Made by a program: the position numbers and the translations under genes | Notes under the pieces: model-generated | Told to the model about the DNA's origin: nothing | The model's database searches: none | The model's input: only the letters and a program-made list of their open reading frames with translations | NCBI GenBank assembly: GCA_050743385.1 | Contig: JBOGFJ010000204.1 | Location: forward strand, 1 to 10,813 | Direction: 5' to 3' | Origin: JACDBD01 sp050743385 | Lineage (GTDB): Bacteria; Actinomycetota; Acidimicrobiia; IMCC26256; JACDBD01 | Length of the DNA stretch: 10,813 bases | Part shown: piece by piece, positions 1-6,417 of the stretch | How the letters are laid out: every line of letters starts with the position of its first letter | Position numbering within the stretch: position 1 is the stretch's first letter

Positions 1-560
1 AGGTGTCGGCGATCTTCACGTCGCTCGCCACCGACCGCACCGATCCCACCGATCGCCTCGAGGCCATCGCCGCCGTCACCCGGGCCGCCAAGCAGGAGCA
101 CCACACGATCGGCGCCAAGATGCTCCAAGACTGGGCCGAGTTCGCGGCACCTGCGGTGTTCACCCGGGCGTCCCGGCTGTACTCGAGCATGAGCCTCGCC
201 GATCGACACCGGCCCATCCACAATCTGGTCGTGTCGAACGTGCCCGGGCCGCCGTTCCCGCTCTATCTCGCGGGAGCGAAGCTCGAGCTGCTGTGCCCGC
301 TCGGCCCGGTGATGGAAGGCGCAGCGCTGAACGTTACGGTGATCAGCTACATGGACAACCTCGATGTCGGTCTCATCGCCTGCCGCGAGTCGGTGCCGCA
401 GCTGTGGGACCTTGCTCACGGGTTCCGGAGCGCCCTCGAGGAGTTGAAGGAAGCGGCCGGTCTCGACGGTGCCGACGCGCGCAAGGCCGACGGTGCCGTC
501 ACTCGCTCCCCCGATCGCACGCCCGAACCGGCTGCGACCCACGGTGCCGGAACGATCTGA
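1..560 (+). CDS. WS/DGAT-family acyltransferase, C-terminal part (5' end outside window)
   Basis: This family joins an acyl-CoA to a long-chain alcohol or diacylglycerol, giving wax esters or triacylglycerols at the membrane or lipid-droplet surface. Only the last 185-186 residues are visible, and the open frame enters from the left edge, so the apparent GTG at 3 is probably internal. What is seen is the WS/DGAT C-terminal (DUF1298) domain: the VVSNVPGPPFPLYLAG stretch around residues 76-90, then a segment of the form LNVTVISYMDNLDVGL and a final amphipathic helix ending EELKEAAG. The catalytic HHxxxDG motif belongs to the N-terminal half and lies outside the window. The last roughly 30 residues are a Pro/Ala/Arg/Asp-rich tail that looks disordered. 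The stop at 558-560 overlaps the next gene by 17 nt, which suggests co-transcription with the hydrolase. The family call is firm; substrate preference cannot be told. Confidence 0.88.
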   Translation, partial: VSAIFTSLATDRTDPTDRLEAIAAVTRAAKQEHHTIGAKMLQDWAEFAAPAVFTRASRLYSSMSLADRHRPIHNLVVSNVPGPPFPLYLAGAKLELLCPLGPVMEGAALNVTVISYMDNLDVGLIACRESVPQLWDLAHGFRSALEELKEAAGLDGADARKADGAVTRSPDRTPEPAATHGAGTI

Positions 561-1308
561 GCGGGGGCACGCCACCCTCGCCACCACCGACGACGTCCTC
601 CTCGCCGGGTGCCACCTCCTCACCGTTGACGCGCCCCGAGCAGCTGTCGTAGTTGTGCACGGCTTCACCGCGACCTCGGAGCACCCCGACGTGCTCTCGC
701 TGGCGGGCACGCTCCACGACCGGGCTCTCGATGTCGTCTGGTACGACTCCCGGGGTCATGGCCGCTCGGGCGGCCATTCGACACTCGGCGATCTCGAGTC
801 GCACGACGTCGCCGCCGCGGTCGCGCTGGCATCGGAGCGCGCCGAGCGCGTCGTGCTCGTCGGCGCGTCGATGGGTGCGATCGCGGCACTGCGACACGCC
901 GCCACCGACTGCGACCTCGCGGGCGTCGTGCTCGTGAGCTGCCCGGCCGCATGGCGCCTTCCCCGCAATGCCCGGGGCGTGCTCGCGACCGGCCTCACGC
1001 GCACCCGCCTCGGACGCGCGCTGGCGGCGCGCTACCTCAAGGTTCGGGTCGCGTCGCGTTGGACGAATCCCGAACCGCCGGTCGCGCTGGTACCGCGGGT
1101 GTCGGCACCGCTGGCGCTGGTGCATGGTGACGCCGACCCGTTCATCGCCGTCGGCGACGCCCGCGAGCTGGAGGCGCTGGCAGCGTGCGCCTGCCGCGTC
1201 GATGTGGTGTCGGAGATGGGCCACGCGTTCGACCCGCTCGCCACTCCCGCGATCGTCGCCGCCGTCGAATGGGCTCTCGCGCACGAGGAGTCCCCCGCTA
1301 CGCGGTAG
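544..1308 (+). CDS. alpha/beta hydrolase (lipase/esterase-like)
   Basis: A serine hydrolase of the alpha/beta fold, 254 aa from the GTG at 544. Visible motifs are the oxyanion-hole HGF at 39-41, DSRGHGRS at 68-75, the nucleophile elbow G-A-S-M-G with Ser109, the acid Asp198 in HGDADPF and the base His227 in MGHAF, so the catalytic triad is complete. The order and spacing resemble monoacylglycerol-lipase or acyl-esterase type proteins, but the substrate is not determined by sequence. There is no signal peptide, so it is probably cytoplasmic. I chose 544 because the conserved fold begins shortly after it and it gives a 17-nt overlap with the acyltransferase gene. An upstream in-frame GTG at 469 would add 25 low-complexity residues. 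No clear Shine-Dalgarno is seen for either start. Its position directly after a wax ester/TAG synthase suggests a role in acyl-ester turnover (inference). The 3' end overlaps the convergent degV gene by 11 nt. Confidence 0.88.
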   Translation: MPERSERGHATLATTDDVLLAGCHLLTVDAPRAAVVVVHGFTATSEHPDVLSLAGTLHDRALDVVWYDSRGHGRSGGHSTLGDLESHDVAAAVALASERAERVVLVGASMGAIAALRHAATDCDLAGVVLVSCPAAWRLPRNARGVLATGLTRTRLGRALAARYLKVRVASRWTNPEPPVALVPRVSAPLALVHGDADPFIAVGDARELEALAACACRVDVVSEMGHAFDPLATPAIVAAVEWALAHEESPATR

Positions 1309-2134
1309 CTCCGCCGTCCTCCCACCACCAGGCGAGGCCGACCAGACCGGGCCCGGTGTGCACGACCATGACGGGCCCGAACTGCCCGACGAACGCGCTC
1401 ACCGGCGCGACGTGCGCCTCGACCTGTTCGAGCAGCCGCGCGGCGGCGTCGGGTGCGGCGGCATGGAGAGCTACGACGTGCGCGCGCGAACCCGCGGGTG
1501 CCGAGCGCCGGAACAGCCCGACGATGCGATCCAGCGCCGCGTCGAAGCTCAGCGCCGGCCGCAGCGGCCGCACCTTGCCGCCGCCGAACTCGAACAGCGG
1601 GTTGATTCCGAGGCGACGACCGGCCCACCCGGCAATGTTTGGAACCCGCCCACTCCGCACGAGATGGTCGAGGCTGGGCACCGTCGCCACCAGGCGTACC
1701 TGTTCGATCACTTCCTTGGCCGCCACCTCGACGTCGTCGAGGGTTGCGCCTGCGCCCGCCGCCTCCGCTGCGGCCAGCACCACCAGCGCCTCCGCGCCCG
1801 CGGCGGTCAGGGTGTCGACCACCCGGACGTTGTCGCCGACCGCGCGGGCCGCTACCACCGCCGCTTGGTACGTGCTGCTCATGCTGCCCGCGATCGTGAG
1901 CACGATGACACCGTCGTCGGTGAGGCGCGACCGGATGGCTTCCTCAAACTCAGACGGGTTCGGGCCCGAGGTCGACACGTCGCCGGCAGCGAGAAAAGCA
2001 TCGAGGTCACGAGCGTCGTCGCGTACCGACTCGCCGTCGACGGTCAGCCGCATCGGGACGACGGTGACGTCGTGGCGCGTGACGAGCTCGGTGGGCAGCG
2101 CGGCGGCGCTATCGGTCACGATCGCAACGGTCAC
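1298..2134 (-). CDS. DegV family protein, FakB-like fatty-acid-binding protein
   Basis: DegV proteins bind one fatty acid in a deep pocket. The studied members (FakB) hold it while the kinase FakA phosphorylates the carboxylate, giving acyl-phosphate for PlsX/PlsY. At 278 aa the length is normal for the family. Visible features are the N-terminal VAIVTDSAA strand, the TSGPNP motif at 55-60 (FakB TSQPSP type), SMSSTYQ at 84-90 matching the family's SGTYQ, the LGINPLFEFGGGKVRP core, and HTGPG at 259-263 with the conserved His259. These are the elements that contact the fatty-acid carboxylate in FakB. The C-terminus has a WWW run. The GTG start overlaps the MFS stop as GTGA, so translation is probably coupled. 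No FakA-type kinase gene is in the window, so carriage of fatty acid to phosphorylation is inferred. It is the last gene of the plsY-MFS-degV operon. Confidence 0.9.
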   Translation of the reverse strand: MTVAIVTDSAAALPTELVTRHDVTVVPMRLTVDGESVRDDARDLDAFLAAGDVSTSGPNPSEFEEAIRSRLTDDGVIVLTIAGSMSSTYQAAVVAARAVGDNVRVVDTLTAAGAEALVVLAAAEAAGAGATLDDVEVAAKEVIEQVRLVATVPSLDHLVRSGRVPNIAGWAGRRLGINPLFEFGGGKVRPLRPALSFDAALDRIVGLFRRSAPAGSRAHVVALHAAAPDAAARLLEQVEAHVAPVSAFVGQFGPVMVVHTGPGLVGLAWWWEDGGATA

Positions 2135-3390
2135 GTGTCGGTGCCGTCCTCGCTCTCGATCGCCGGGTCACTCGCTCCCGCCGGGTCACGATCGCGGACG
2201 AGCCCGGCGCTCAGGAACACCGCGATCCCGGAGCACAGCAGCACGACCCGCGACGGTTCGAGCGTGCCGACCAGTGGCCAGTGCACCGACCCGAGCACGT
2301 CGCCGGCGATTCCCGCGGCGACGGCGGCGAGGCCGAGGGCGACGCGGATCACCACGTGGAAGGCGGCGAACGCCAGCACCCGGTCGGATCCGGTGAGGCG
2401 GCCCTGCACGGTGCCCATCGCGGACGCGAGTGTGTACGCGGCGGCACCGCCGAAGGCGACCGCCCCGAGGAACGCCACCCACAGTGCCGGCGCGAGGCTG
2501 AACACGGCGACGATCACGCCGATCGCGGCGACACCGAGCCGGGTGGTGACGAGCGAGTCGGTGGCGCCTTGGCGCTGGAGCACGGCGACGCCCCCGGCCG
2601 CGCCCACGCCGAAGAGCGCGATCAACAGGCCGAAGCCGACGTCGCCGGCGTCGAGCACGTCGCGCACGAACACGATCCCGAGCGAGAACAGCGCACCGAG
2701 CCCGAGCGCGACCGCCGCGGCTGCCGGCATCACTGCCCGCACGAGCGGGATCGAGAACGCGCCCCGGAACCCTGTCGTCTCGTCGCCGGCGAGCACCGGC
2801 CGTCCACCGAGGTCGGTGAGGCGAGAGAGGAACGCGAACGACACGAGGAACGTCAACGCGTCGAGCCAGAACACGAGCGCGAGGGGGCGCCCGACGACGT
2901 CGGCGAAGGGCAGCGCGGCGACGGCCGCGAACAGAGCCGCGCCCAACGGGATGCTGCCGTACGACGAGCCCAGCACGAGACCGTTCGCGAGCGGGAGCTG
3001 CGACTCTTCGACGAGATCGGGGATCGAGGCGTCGCGCGCGGGCAGGAAGACGAGACTCGCGATCTCGACCAGGAACGCCCAGAGGTAGATCCACCACAGC
3101 CCGCGCACGAACGGCACGATCGCGACCATCGCGGCACGGGCCGCGTCCATTGCCAGCATCGTGTGGCGGCGGTCCCAACGCTGCGCGGCGCGGGCGGCGA
3201 GGGGGCCACCGATCGCGGCCGGCAGCAGCCGCAGGGTGAGGATCCCGCCGACGGCGAGCGGCGAGCCCGTCACCTCGAGGACGAGGACCATGAACGCGAT
3301 GGTGGCCATCCAGTCGCCGATCGCCGACACGCTCTGGCCCGTGAGCAGAGCGCGGTAGGCGGGACGGCGGACGAGGACGGCGACGCTCAT
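2131..3390 (-). CDS. MFS transporter (12 predicted membrane helices)
   Basis: A major facilitator superfamily permease of 419 aa in the inner membrane. I count about twelve hydrophobic helices, starting around residues 15-41 and ending near 385-405, with a polar central loop at about 200-215. The loop between helices 2 and 3 carries a degenerate MFS motif A (G-P-L-A-A-R-A-A-Q-R-W-D-R-R), with an Ala where the usual Asp sits. The overall look is that of the EntS-like/MFS_3 exporters. The C-terminus is an acidic, probably cytoplasmic tail (EDGTDT). The start is ATG, preceded by GGGAGAG at a short distance, and lies 10 nt after the plsY stop. Its stop overlaps the degV start. Because it sits between a PlsY-like acyltransferase and a fatty-acid-binding protein, a lipid or lysolipid substrate is possible, as for LplT, but drug efflux is equally compatible with the sequence. 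Confidence 0.87.
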   Translation of the reverse strand: MSVAVLVRRPAYRALLTGQSVSAIGDWMATIAFMVLVLEVTGSPLAVGGILTLRLLPAAIGGPLAARAAQRWDRRHTMLAMDAARAAMVAIVPFVRGLWWIYLWAFLVEIASLVFLPARDASIPDLVEESQLPLANGLVLGSSYGSIPLGAALFAAVAALPFADVVGRPLALVFWLDALTFLVSFAFLSRLTDLGGRPVLAGDETTGFRGAFSIPLVRAVMPAAAAVALGLGALFSLGIVFVRDVLDAGDVGFGLLIALFGVGAAGGVAVLQRQGATDSLVTTRLGVAAIGVIVAVFSLAPALWVAFLGAVAFGGAAAYTLASAMGTVQGRLTGSDRVLAFAAFHVVIRVALGLAAVAAGIAGDVLGSVHWPLVGTLEPSRVVLLCSGIAVFLSAGLVRDRDPAGASDPAIESEDGTDT

Positions 3391-3400
3391 ACTCTCCCGC

Positions 3401-4033
3401 TCACGCCTGCTGCACCGCGTCGCGGTCGAAGACGAGACGGGTCACGTAGGTCGGGGCGCGGCCGTCGACGGGACGGGCGTTGCCGACCATGCGCTTGACG
3501 AACATCGGAGCCGCGACCGCGACTCCAACGATGGCGCCGCTGCCGCCGTAGAGGGCACCGAGCACGGGAACGAGCAGGACCATCCCGATGAACGTGCCCA
3601 GGCCGGTCTGCTTCGTAGCCCAGCCCACGAGCATCGCCACGCCCACGAGCGCCGCGCCGGGCCACGCGTTGACGATCAGCGCGCCCAGGGTCGGCGCGAC
3701 CCCCCGGCCCCCGGCACCGCGCAGAAACGGCGACCAGTCATGCCCGATCACGGCCACACCGCCGGCAACCGCGGCCAGCAGCGCGCGGTCACCGGCGAGG
3801 GCCGGGCCGACCGCACCCTTGGCCACCTCGAACACTCCCGCGACCGCGAGCGGGACGAAACCCGCCACCTTGTAGAGCGACGTGCCCGACACCGTCCCGG
3901 TGCCGACATGGCGCAGGTCGACCCCCCGTGTGCGGCGGGCGGCGATGTTCGAGAACGGGATCGCCCCTACGAGATAGGCGGCGGCGATCACGACCGGCAC
4001 TCCCACACCAAGAGTCTGCCGCGAGCCGTGCAC
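3401..4033 (-). CDS. plsY: PlsY-like glycerol-3-phosphate acyltransferase, divergent
   Basis: PlsY is a membrane enzyme that moves the acyl group of acyl-phosphate onto position 1 of glycerol-3-phosphate, the first step of phospholipid synthesis. The 210-aa protein keeps the family layout: the first helix AYLVGAIPF (19-27), VDLR with Arg41 followed by GTGT (44-47) where PlsY normally has GSGN, the helix with AKG (71-73), and IGHDWSPFLRGAGGRGVAPTLG-type motif 2 at 96-117 where GGRG replaces GGKG. The usual C-terminal HR.NI.RL motif is only loosely kept as VKRMVGN. About five to seven hydrophobic segments are visible. The GTG at 4033 is the longest start; a GTG at 4000 (199 aa) would place the first helix as near the N-terminus as in most family members. 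It heads the plsY-MFS-degV operon and faces a divergent binding-protein gene. The family call is good; full activity is less sure because of the changed motifs. Confidence 0.82.
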   Translation of the reverse strand: MHGSRQTLGVGVPVVIAAAYLVGAIPFSNIAARRTRGVDLRHVGTGTVSGTSLYKVAGFVPLAVAGVFEVAKGAVGPALAGDRALLAAVAGGVAVIGHDWSPFLRGAGGRGVAPTLGALIVNAWPGAALVGVAMLVGWATKQTGLGTFIGMVLLVPVLGALYGGSGAIVGVAVAAPMFVKRMVGNARPVDGRAPTYVTRLVFDRDAVQQA

Positions 4034-4037
4034 CCGG

Positions 4038-4056
4038 CGCGCGGACGTTCCGCGCG
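4038..4056. promoter_or_regulatory. Inverted repeat 1 in the plsY / binding-protein divergent region
   Basis: A perfect 8-bp inverted repeat with a 3-base centre, CGCGCGGA-CGT-TCCGCGCG. It lies between the plsY-like start (GTG at 4033) and the binding-protein start (GTG at 4099). It shares the core CGTTCCG (4046-4052) with inverted repeat 2, which is 28 bp further on. It could be a repressor operator for the divergent pair. GC-rich DNA gives such repeats by chance fairly often, so confidence is limited. Confidence 0.4.
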
Positions 4057-4066
4057 TGGTGCCCCG

Positions 4067-4084
4067 ATTCCGGCGTTCCGGAAT
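4067..4084. promoter_or_regulatory. Inverted repeat 2 in the divergent region, just before the binding-protein RBS
   Basis: A perfect 7-bp inverted repeat with a 4-base centre, ATTCCGG-CGTT-CCGGAAT. It ends 2 nt before the GAGG ribosome-binding site (4087-4090) of the binding-protein gene. It could act as an operator in DNA or as a small hairpin in the mRNA leader. The A/T ends make it stand out more from the GC-rich background than repeat 1. Confidence 0.45.
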
Positions 4085-4098
4085 GCGAGGATTGGGCC

Positions 4099-5496
4099 GT
4101 GGCAGCCTGGCGTACGTGCGCCGCCCGACTCGCCGCCGTGGCGTTCGCGGTCGGTGTCCCTGGTCTCGCCGCGCCCGCGGACGCGACCGCCGGTGGCTCG
4201 GGGGGTCGCTGCCCGGTGCGCGCGCTCGACCGGGCGGACGAGCCGGTCGAGATCACCTTCTGGCACGTTCAGCAGGCGAGAAACGAGGAGATCCTCGTCG
4301 AGCAGATCGAGCAGTTCGAGGCGAGCCAGGACCGCGTCCGTGTCGAGCTCGTCAACCAGCTCACGTATCCCGACGTGTTCGAGAAGTACAAGGCTGCGCT
4401 CGCGACCGACGGTCTGCCCGATCTGGTCCAGATGGACGAAGCAGCCGTCCAGTCGATGGTCGACAGCCGGAGCACGATTCCCATCGAGCGGTGCGTCGAG
4501 GCCGACGACTACTCCCTCGACGACTTCGTGCCCCAGACGATCGACTACTACACGACCAAGGGTGTGTTGCGGGCGATGCCCTGGACGGTGTCGAACCCCG
4601 TCCTCTTCTACGACAAGAACGACTTCCGCGCCGCCGGACTCGATCCCGAGGTTCCCCCACAGACCTTCGAAGAGGTCACGGAGTACGCGCAGCGCATGGT
4701 CGACGCGGGCGCGGCCCGGTACGGCATGACGGTGCGGGCGGAGGCGTCGGTGAACGAGGCCTTCTACGCCAAGTCCGGCAAGCTCTACATGAATCACGAG
4801 AACGGCCGTGACGCACGGGCGACGAAGACGTTGCTCGACACCAGGACGGGAGTGGAAATCTGGACGTGGTGGGGCGACATGATCGATTCGGGTCTCGGCC
4901 TCTTCACGGGTTCGCAGCCGGCCAACTTCGACAACCTCTACGCGCTCGGGACCGGCGACGCCGCCATGACCATCGACACGTCGAACGCCATCGGCTCCAT
5001 CCTCGGCGTGCTCGACACCGGCGAGTTCGGGGCCGTCGATCTCGGTGTCGGCCCTCTGCCCACGCTCGAGCCCGGCGGCGGGGTACCGGTGGGTGATGCG
5101 TCGCTCTGGATTCCGAAGACGGGCTCACGTCGACAGGCGGCGGCGTGGGAGTTGGTGAAGTTCTTCTCCGCGCCGGAACAGCAGGCCGCCTACGCGGTCG
5201 GCAACAGCGGCGGGTATGTGCCGATTCGGACCTCGGCCGTCGAGGATCCCGCGCTCCAGGCGATGTGGGCCGAGAACCCCGAGCTCAAGATCCCGTACGA
5301 GCAACTCGAGGCCGGCACGCGAAGCCCTGCGGCCGTGGGTGCCGTGACCGGCGACTACGCGGGTGTCCGCGCGGCTGTACGCGACGCGCTCACGGCCATG
5401 TTCACCGAAGGTGTCCCACCCAAGCGGGCGCTGGCGCAGGCACAGCGAGACGCCACCGACGCGATCCGCGAGTACAACGCCCGGGTCGGCATCTAG
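4099..5496 (+). CDS. ABC transporter substrate-binding protein, family 1, UgpB-like (orphan)
   Basis: A secreted or surface solute-binding protein of 465 aa, the capture part of an ABC importer of sugar-type ligands. The GTG at 4099 is preceded by GAGG with an 8-nt spacer and gives a signal peptide: Arg5/Arg10, a hydrophobic core at about 11-25, and an A-x-A type cleavage region near APADATA (25-31). Cys38 is not in a lipobox, so a lipoprotein is unlikely. The mature part begins EITFWHV (51-57), typical of the family, followed by DLVQMDE, then AMPWTVSNPVLFYDKN and AAGLDPEVPPQTFEE, then GGYVPIR near 371-377. The stretch around PVLFYDKN to LDPE.PPQT, and the GYVP motif with Tyr373, resemble UgpB, the glycerol-3-phosphate binder; a sugar ligand is the alternative. 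No permease or ATPase genes are adjacent. It is transcribed divergently from the plsY-like gene. Its TAG stop shares a CTAG with the convergent DUF2156 gene. Confidence 0.88.
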   Translation: MAAWRTCAARLAAVAFAVGVPGLAAPADATAGGSGGRCPVRALDRADEPVEITFWHVQQARNEEILVEQIEQFEASQDRVRVELVNQLTYPDVFEKYKAALATDGLPDLVQMDEAAVQSMVDSRSTIPIERCVEADDYSLDDFVPQTIDYYTTKGVLRAMPWTVSNPVLFYDKNDFRAAGLDPEVPPQTFEEVTEYAQRMVDAGAARYGMTVRAEASVNEAFYAKSGKLYMNHENGRDARATKTLLDTRTGVEIWTWWGDMIDSGLGLFTGSQPANFDNLYALGTGDAAMTIDTSNAIGSILGVLDTGEFGAVDLGVGPLPTLEPGGGVPVGDASLWIPKTGSRRQAAAWELVKFFSAPEQQAAYAVGNSGGYVPIRTSAVEDPALQAMWAENPELKIPYEQLEAGTRSPAAVGAVTGDYAGVRAAVRDALTAMFTEGVPPKRALAQAQRDATDAIREYNARVGI

Positions 5497-6413
5497 CGTT
5501 GTCCGAGCGCTGAGATCACGTACTTCTTCAGATAGGTCGCGGGGTGCCACGATCGCTTCTCCCGCCGGATGCCCGGCAGGCCCAGGTCTTGTTCGTAGTT
5601 GACGAACTCGCAGCCCCGATCACGCAGGCTGATCGCGACCTGTTGCTTCAAGAACTGGAACAGACCCTGGTACGCGACGTCGGCCTTCTCGAAGTGGGCG
5701 ATGGCGAAGTCGTCCACCACCTCGAAGATCGAGAACGCGCTCAGCTGCCCGTCGATCATGACGCCGATGCCGTTGAGATCCAGGTGGGCAGCGTTGGTCA
5801 GGAGCGTCCTGACGGCGTCGAGCTCGTCCGCGGTCTGCCGGCGATCGAGGAGTCGTGACTGCTCCCAGGCGGAGAACACGGCGAGCACCTCGCGCTCGAT
5901 GCGTCGGTCCGCGAGGTCGATGCCCTCCACTCGCGTGTCGTGGCCATACGCACGGAGGAAGCGGTTGATTCGCTTCCGCTTCGCTTCGAAGCGCGCACCA
6001 CGGCAGCCTGCGAGGTCCGAGGTCTTGAAGACGTAGTCGTGATTATCGGGGTCTTCGTCGATGACGTAGGGGCTCCGATCGGAGATCTCCTCGACCACGA
6101 CCTCGGGAACGAGCTTCAACGCTCCGTCAACCGGCGCCCGCCCCGAGAAGTCGATCAACTCGGCGACGGTCGCGTCGATTTCGTTCGCACCCAGCATCGA
6201 ATAGAACGGCACGTCACCGGCGACGTACCCGTCGAAGCGAACTGCGAGGTTCTCGCGGAGTACCGACCACTCGATCCTGCCGGCTGCGCTCCAGCTCAAG
6301 AGGCTGACGAAGCTGTAGTCCGAGTAGGGCAGGAAGCGGGCGGTGAGGCGTTCGATGGACGGGCGGTCGGACGGGTCGAGCGGCTTGAAGTGCGGAAAGA
6401 TCGGGCCTGGCAC
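5493..6413 (-). CDS. DUF2156 domain protein (lysyl-phosphatidylglycerol synthase C-terminal-like)
   Basis: A 306-aa stand-alone DUF2156 protein. This domain has a tandem GNAT-like fold and is related to the catalytic part of MprF/LPG synthases, which transfer an amino acid from aminoacyl-tRNA to phosphatidylglycerol. The function of stand-alone members is mostly unknown. Visible signatures are DPDNHDYVF at 121-129, KRKRINRFLRAYG at 145-157 and the C-terminal NYEQDLGLPGIRR near 272-284 followed by KRSWHP and LKKY. There is no membrane segment, so it is presumably cytoplasmic or membrane-peripheral. I chose the GTG at 6413, 4 nt after the stop of the upstream gene. An open frame continues to 6509 but adds a low-complexity Arg/Pro/Ser stretch overlapping that gene. 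It is the last gene of the three-gene operon. Its stop codon shares CTAG with the convergent binding-protein stop. The domain call is firm; lipid aminoacylation is inference. Confidence 0.85.
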   Translation of the reverse strand: MPGPIFPHFKPLDPSDRPSIERLTARFLPYSDYSFVSLLSWSAAGRIEWSVLRENLAVRFDGYVAGDVPFYSMLGANEIDATVAELIDFSGRAPVDGALKLVPEVVVEEISDRSPYVIDEDPDNHDYVFKTSDLAGCRGARFEAKRKRINRFLRAYGHDTRVEGIDLADRRIEREVLAVFSAWEQSRLLDRRQTADELDAVRTLLTNAAHLDLNGIGVMIDGQLSAFSIFEVVDDFAIAHFEKADVAYQGLFQFLKQQVAISLRDRGCEFVNYEQDLGLPGIRREKRSWHPATYLKKYVISALGQR

Positions 6414-6417
6414 CCGT

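Noticed and set aside
968..3088. Very long plus-strand open frame (706 codons) opposite the degV and MFS genes
   Set aside because: Its translation is Arg/Pro/Ser/Thr-rich low complexity with no family features, and it lies antisense to two well-conserved genes. It is a product of high GC content.
3928..4098. Extension of the binding-protein frame upstream of 4099
   Set aside because: It would run into the plsY-like gene and bury the signal peptide. The GTG at 4099 has an RBS and a proper signal sequence.
4207..4215. Lipoprotein processing at Cys38 of the binding protein
   Set aside because: The residues before the Cys are GGSGGR, which is not a lipobox, and the Cys lies beyond the hydrophobic core.
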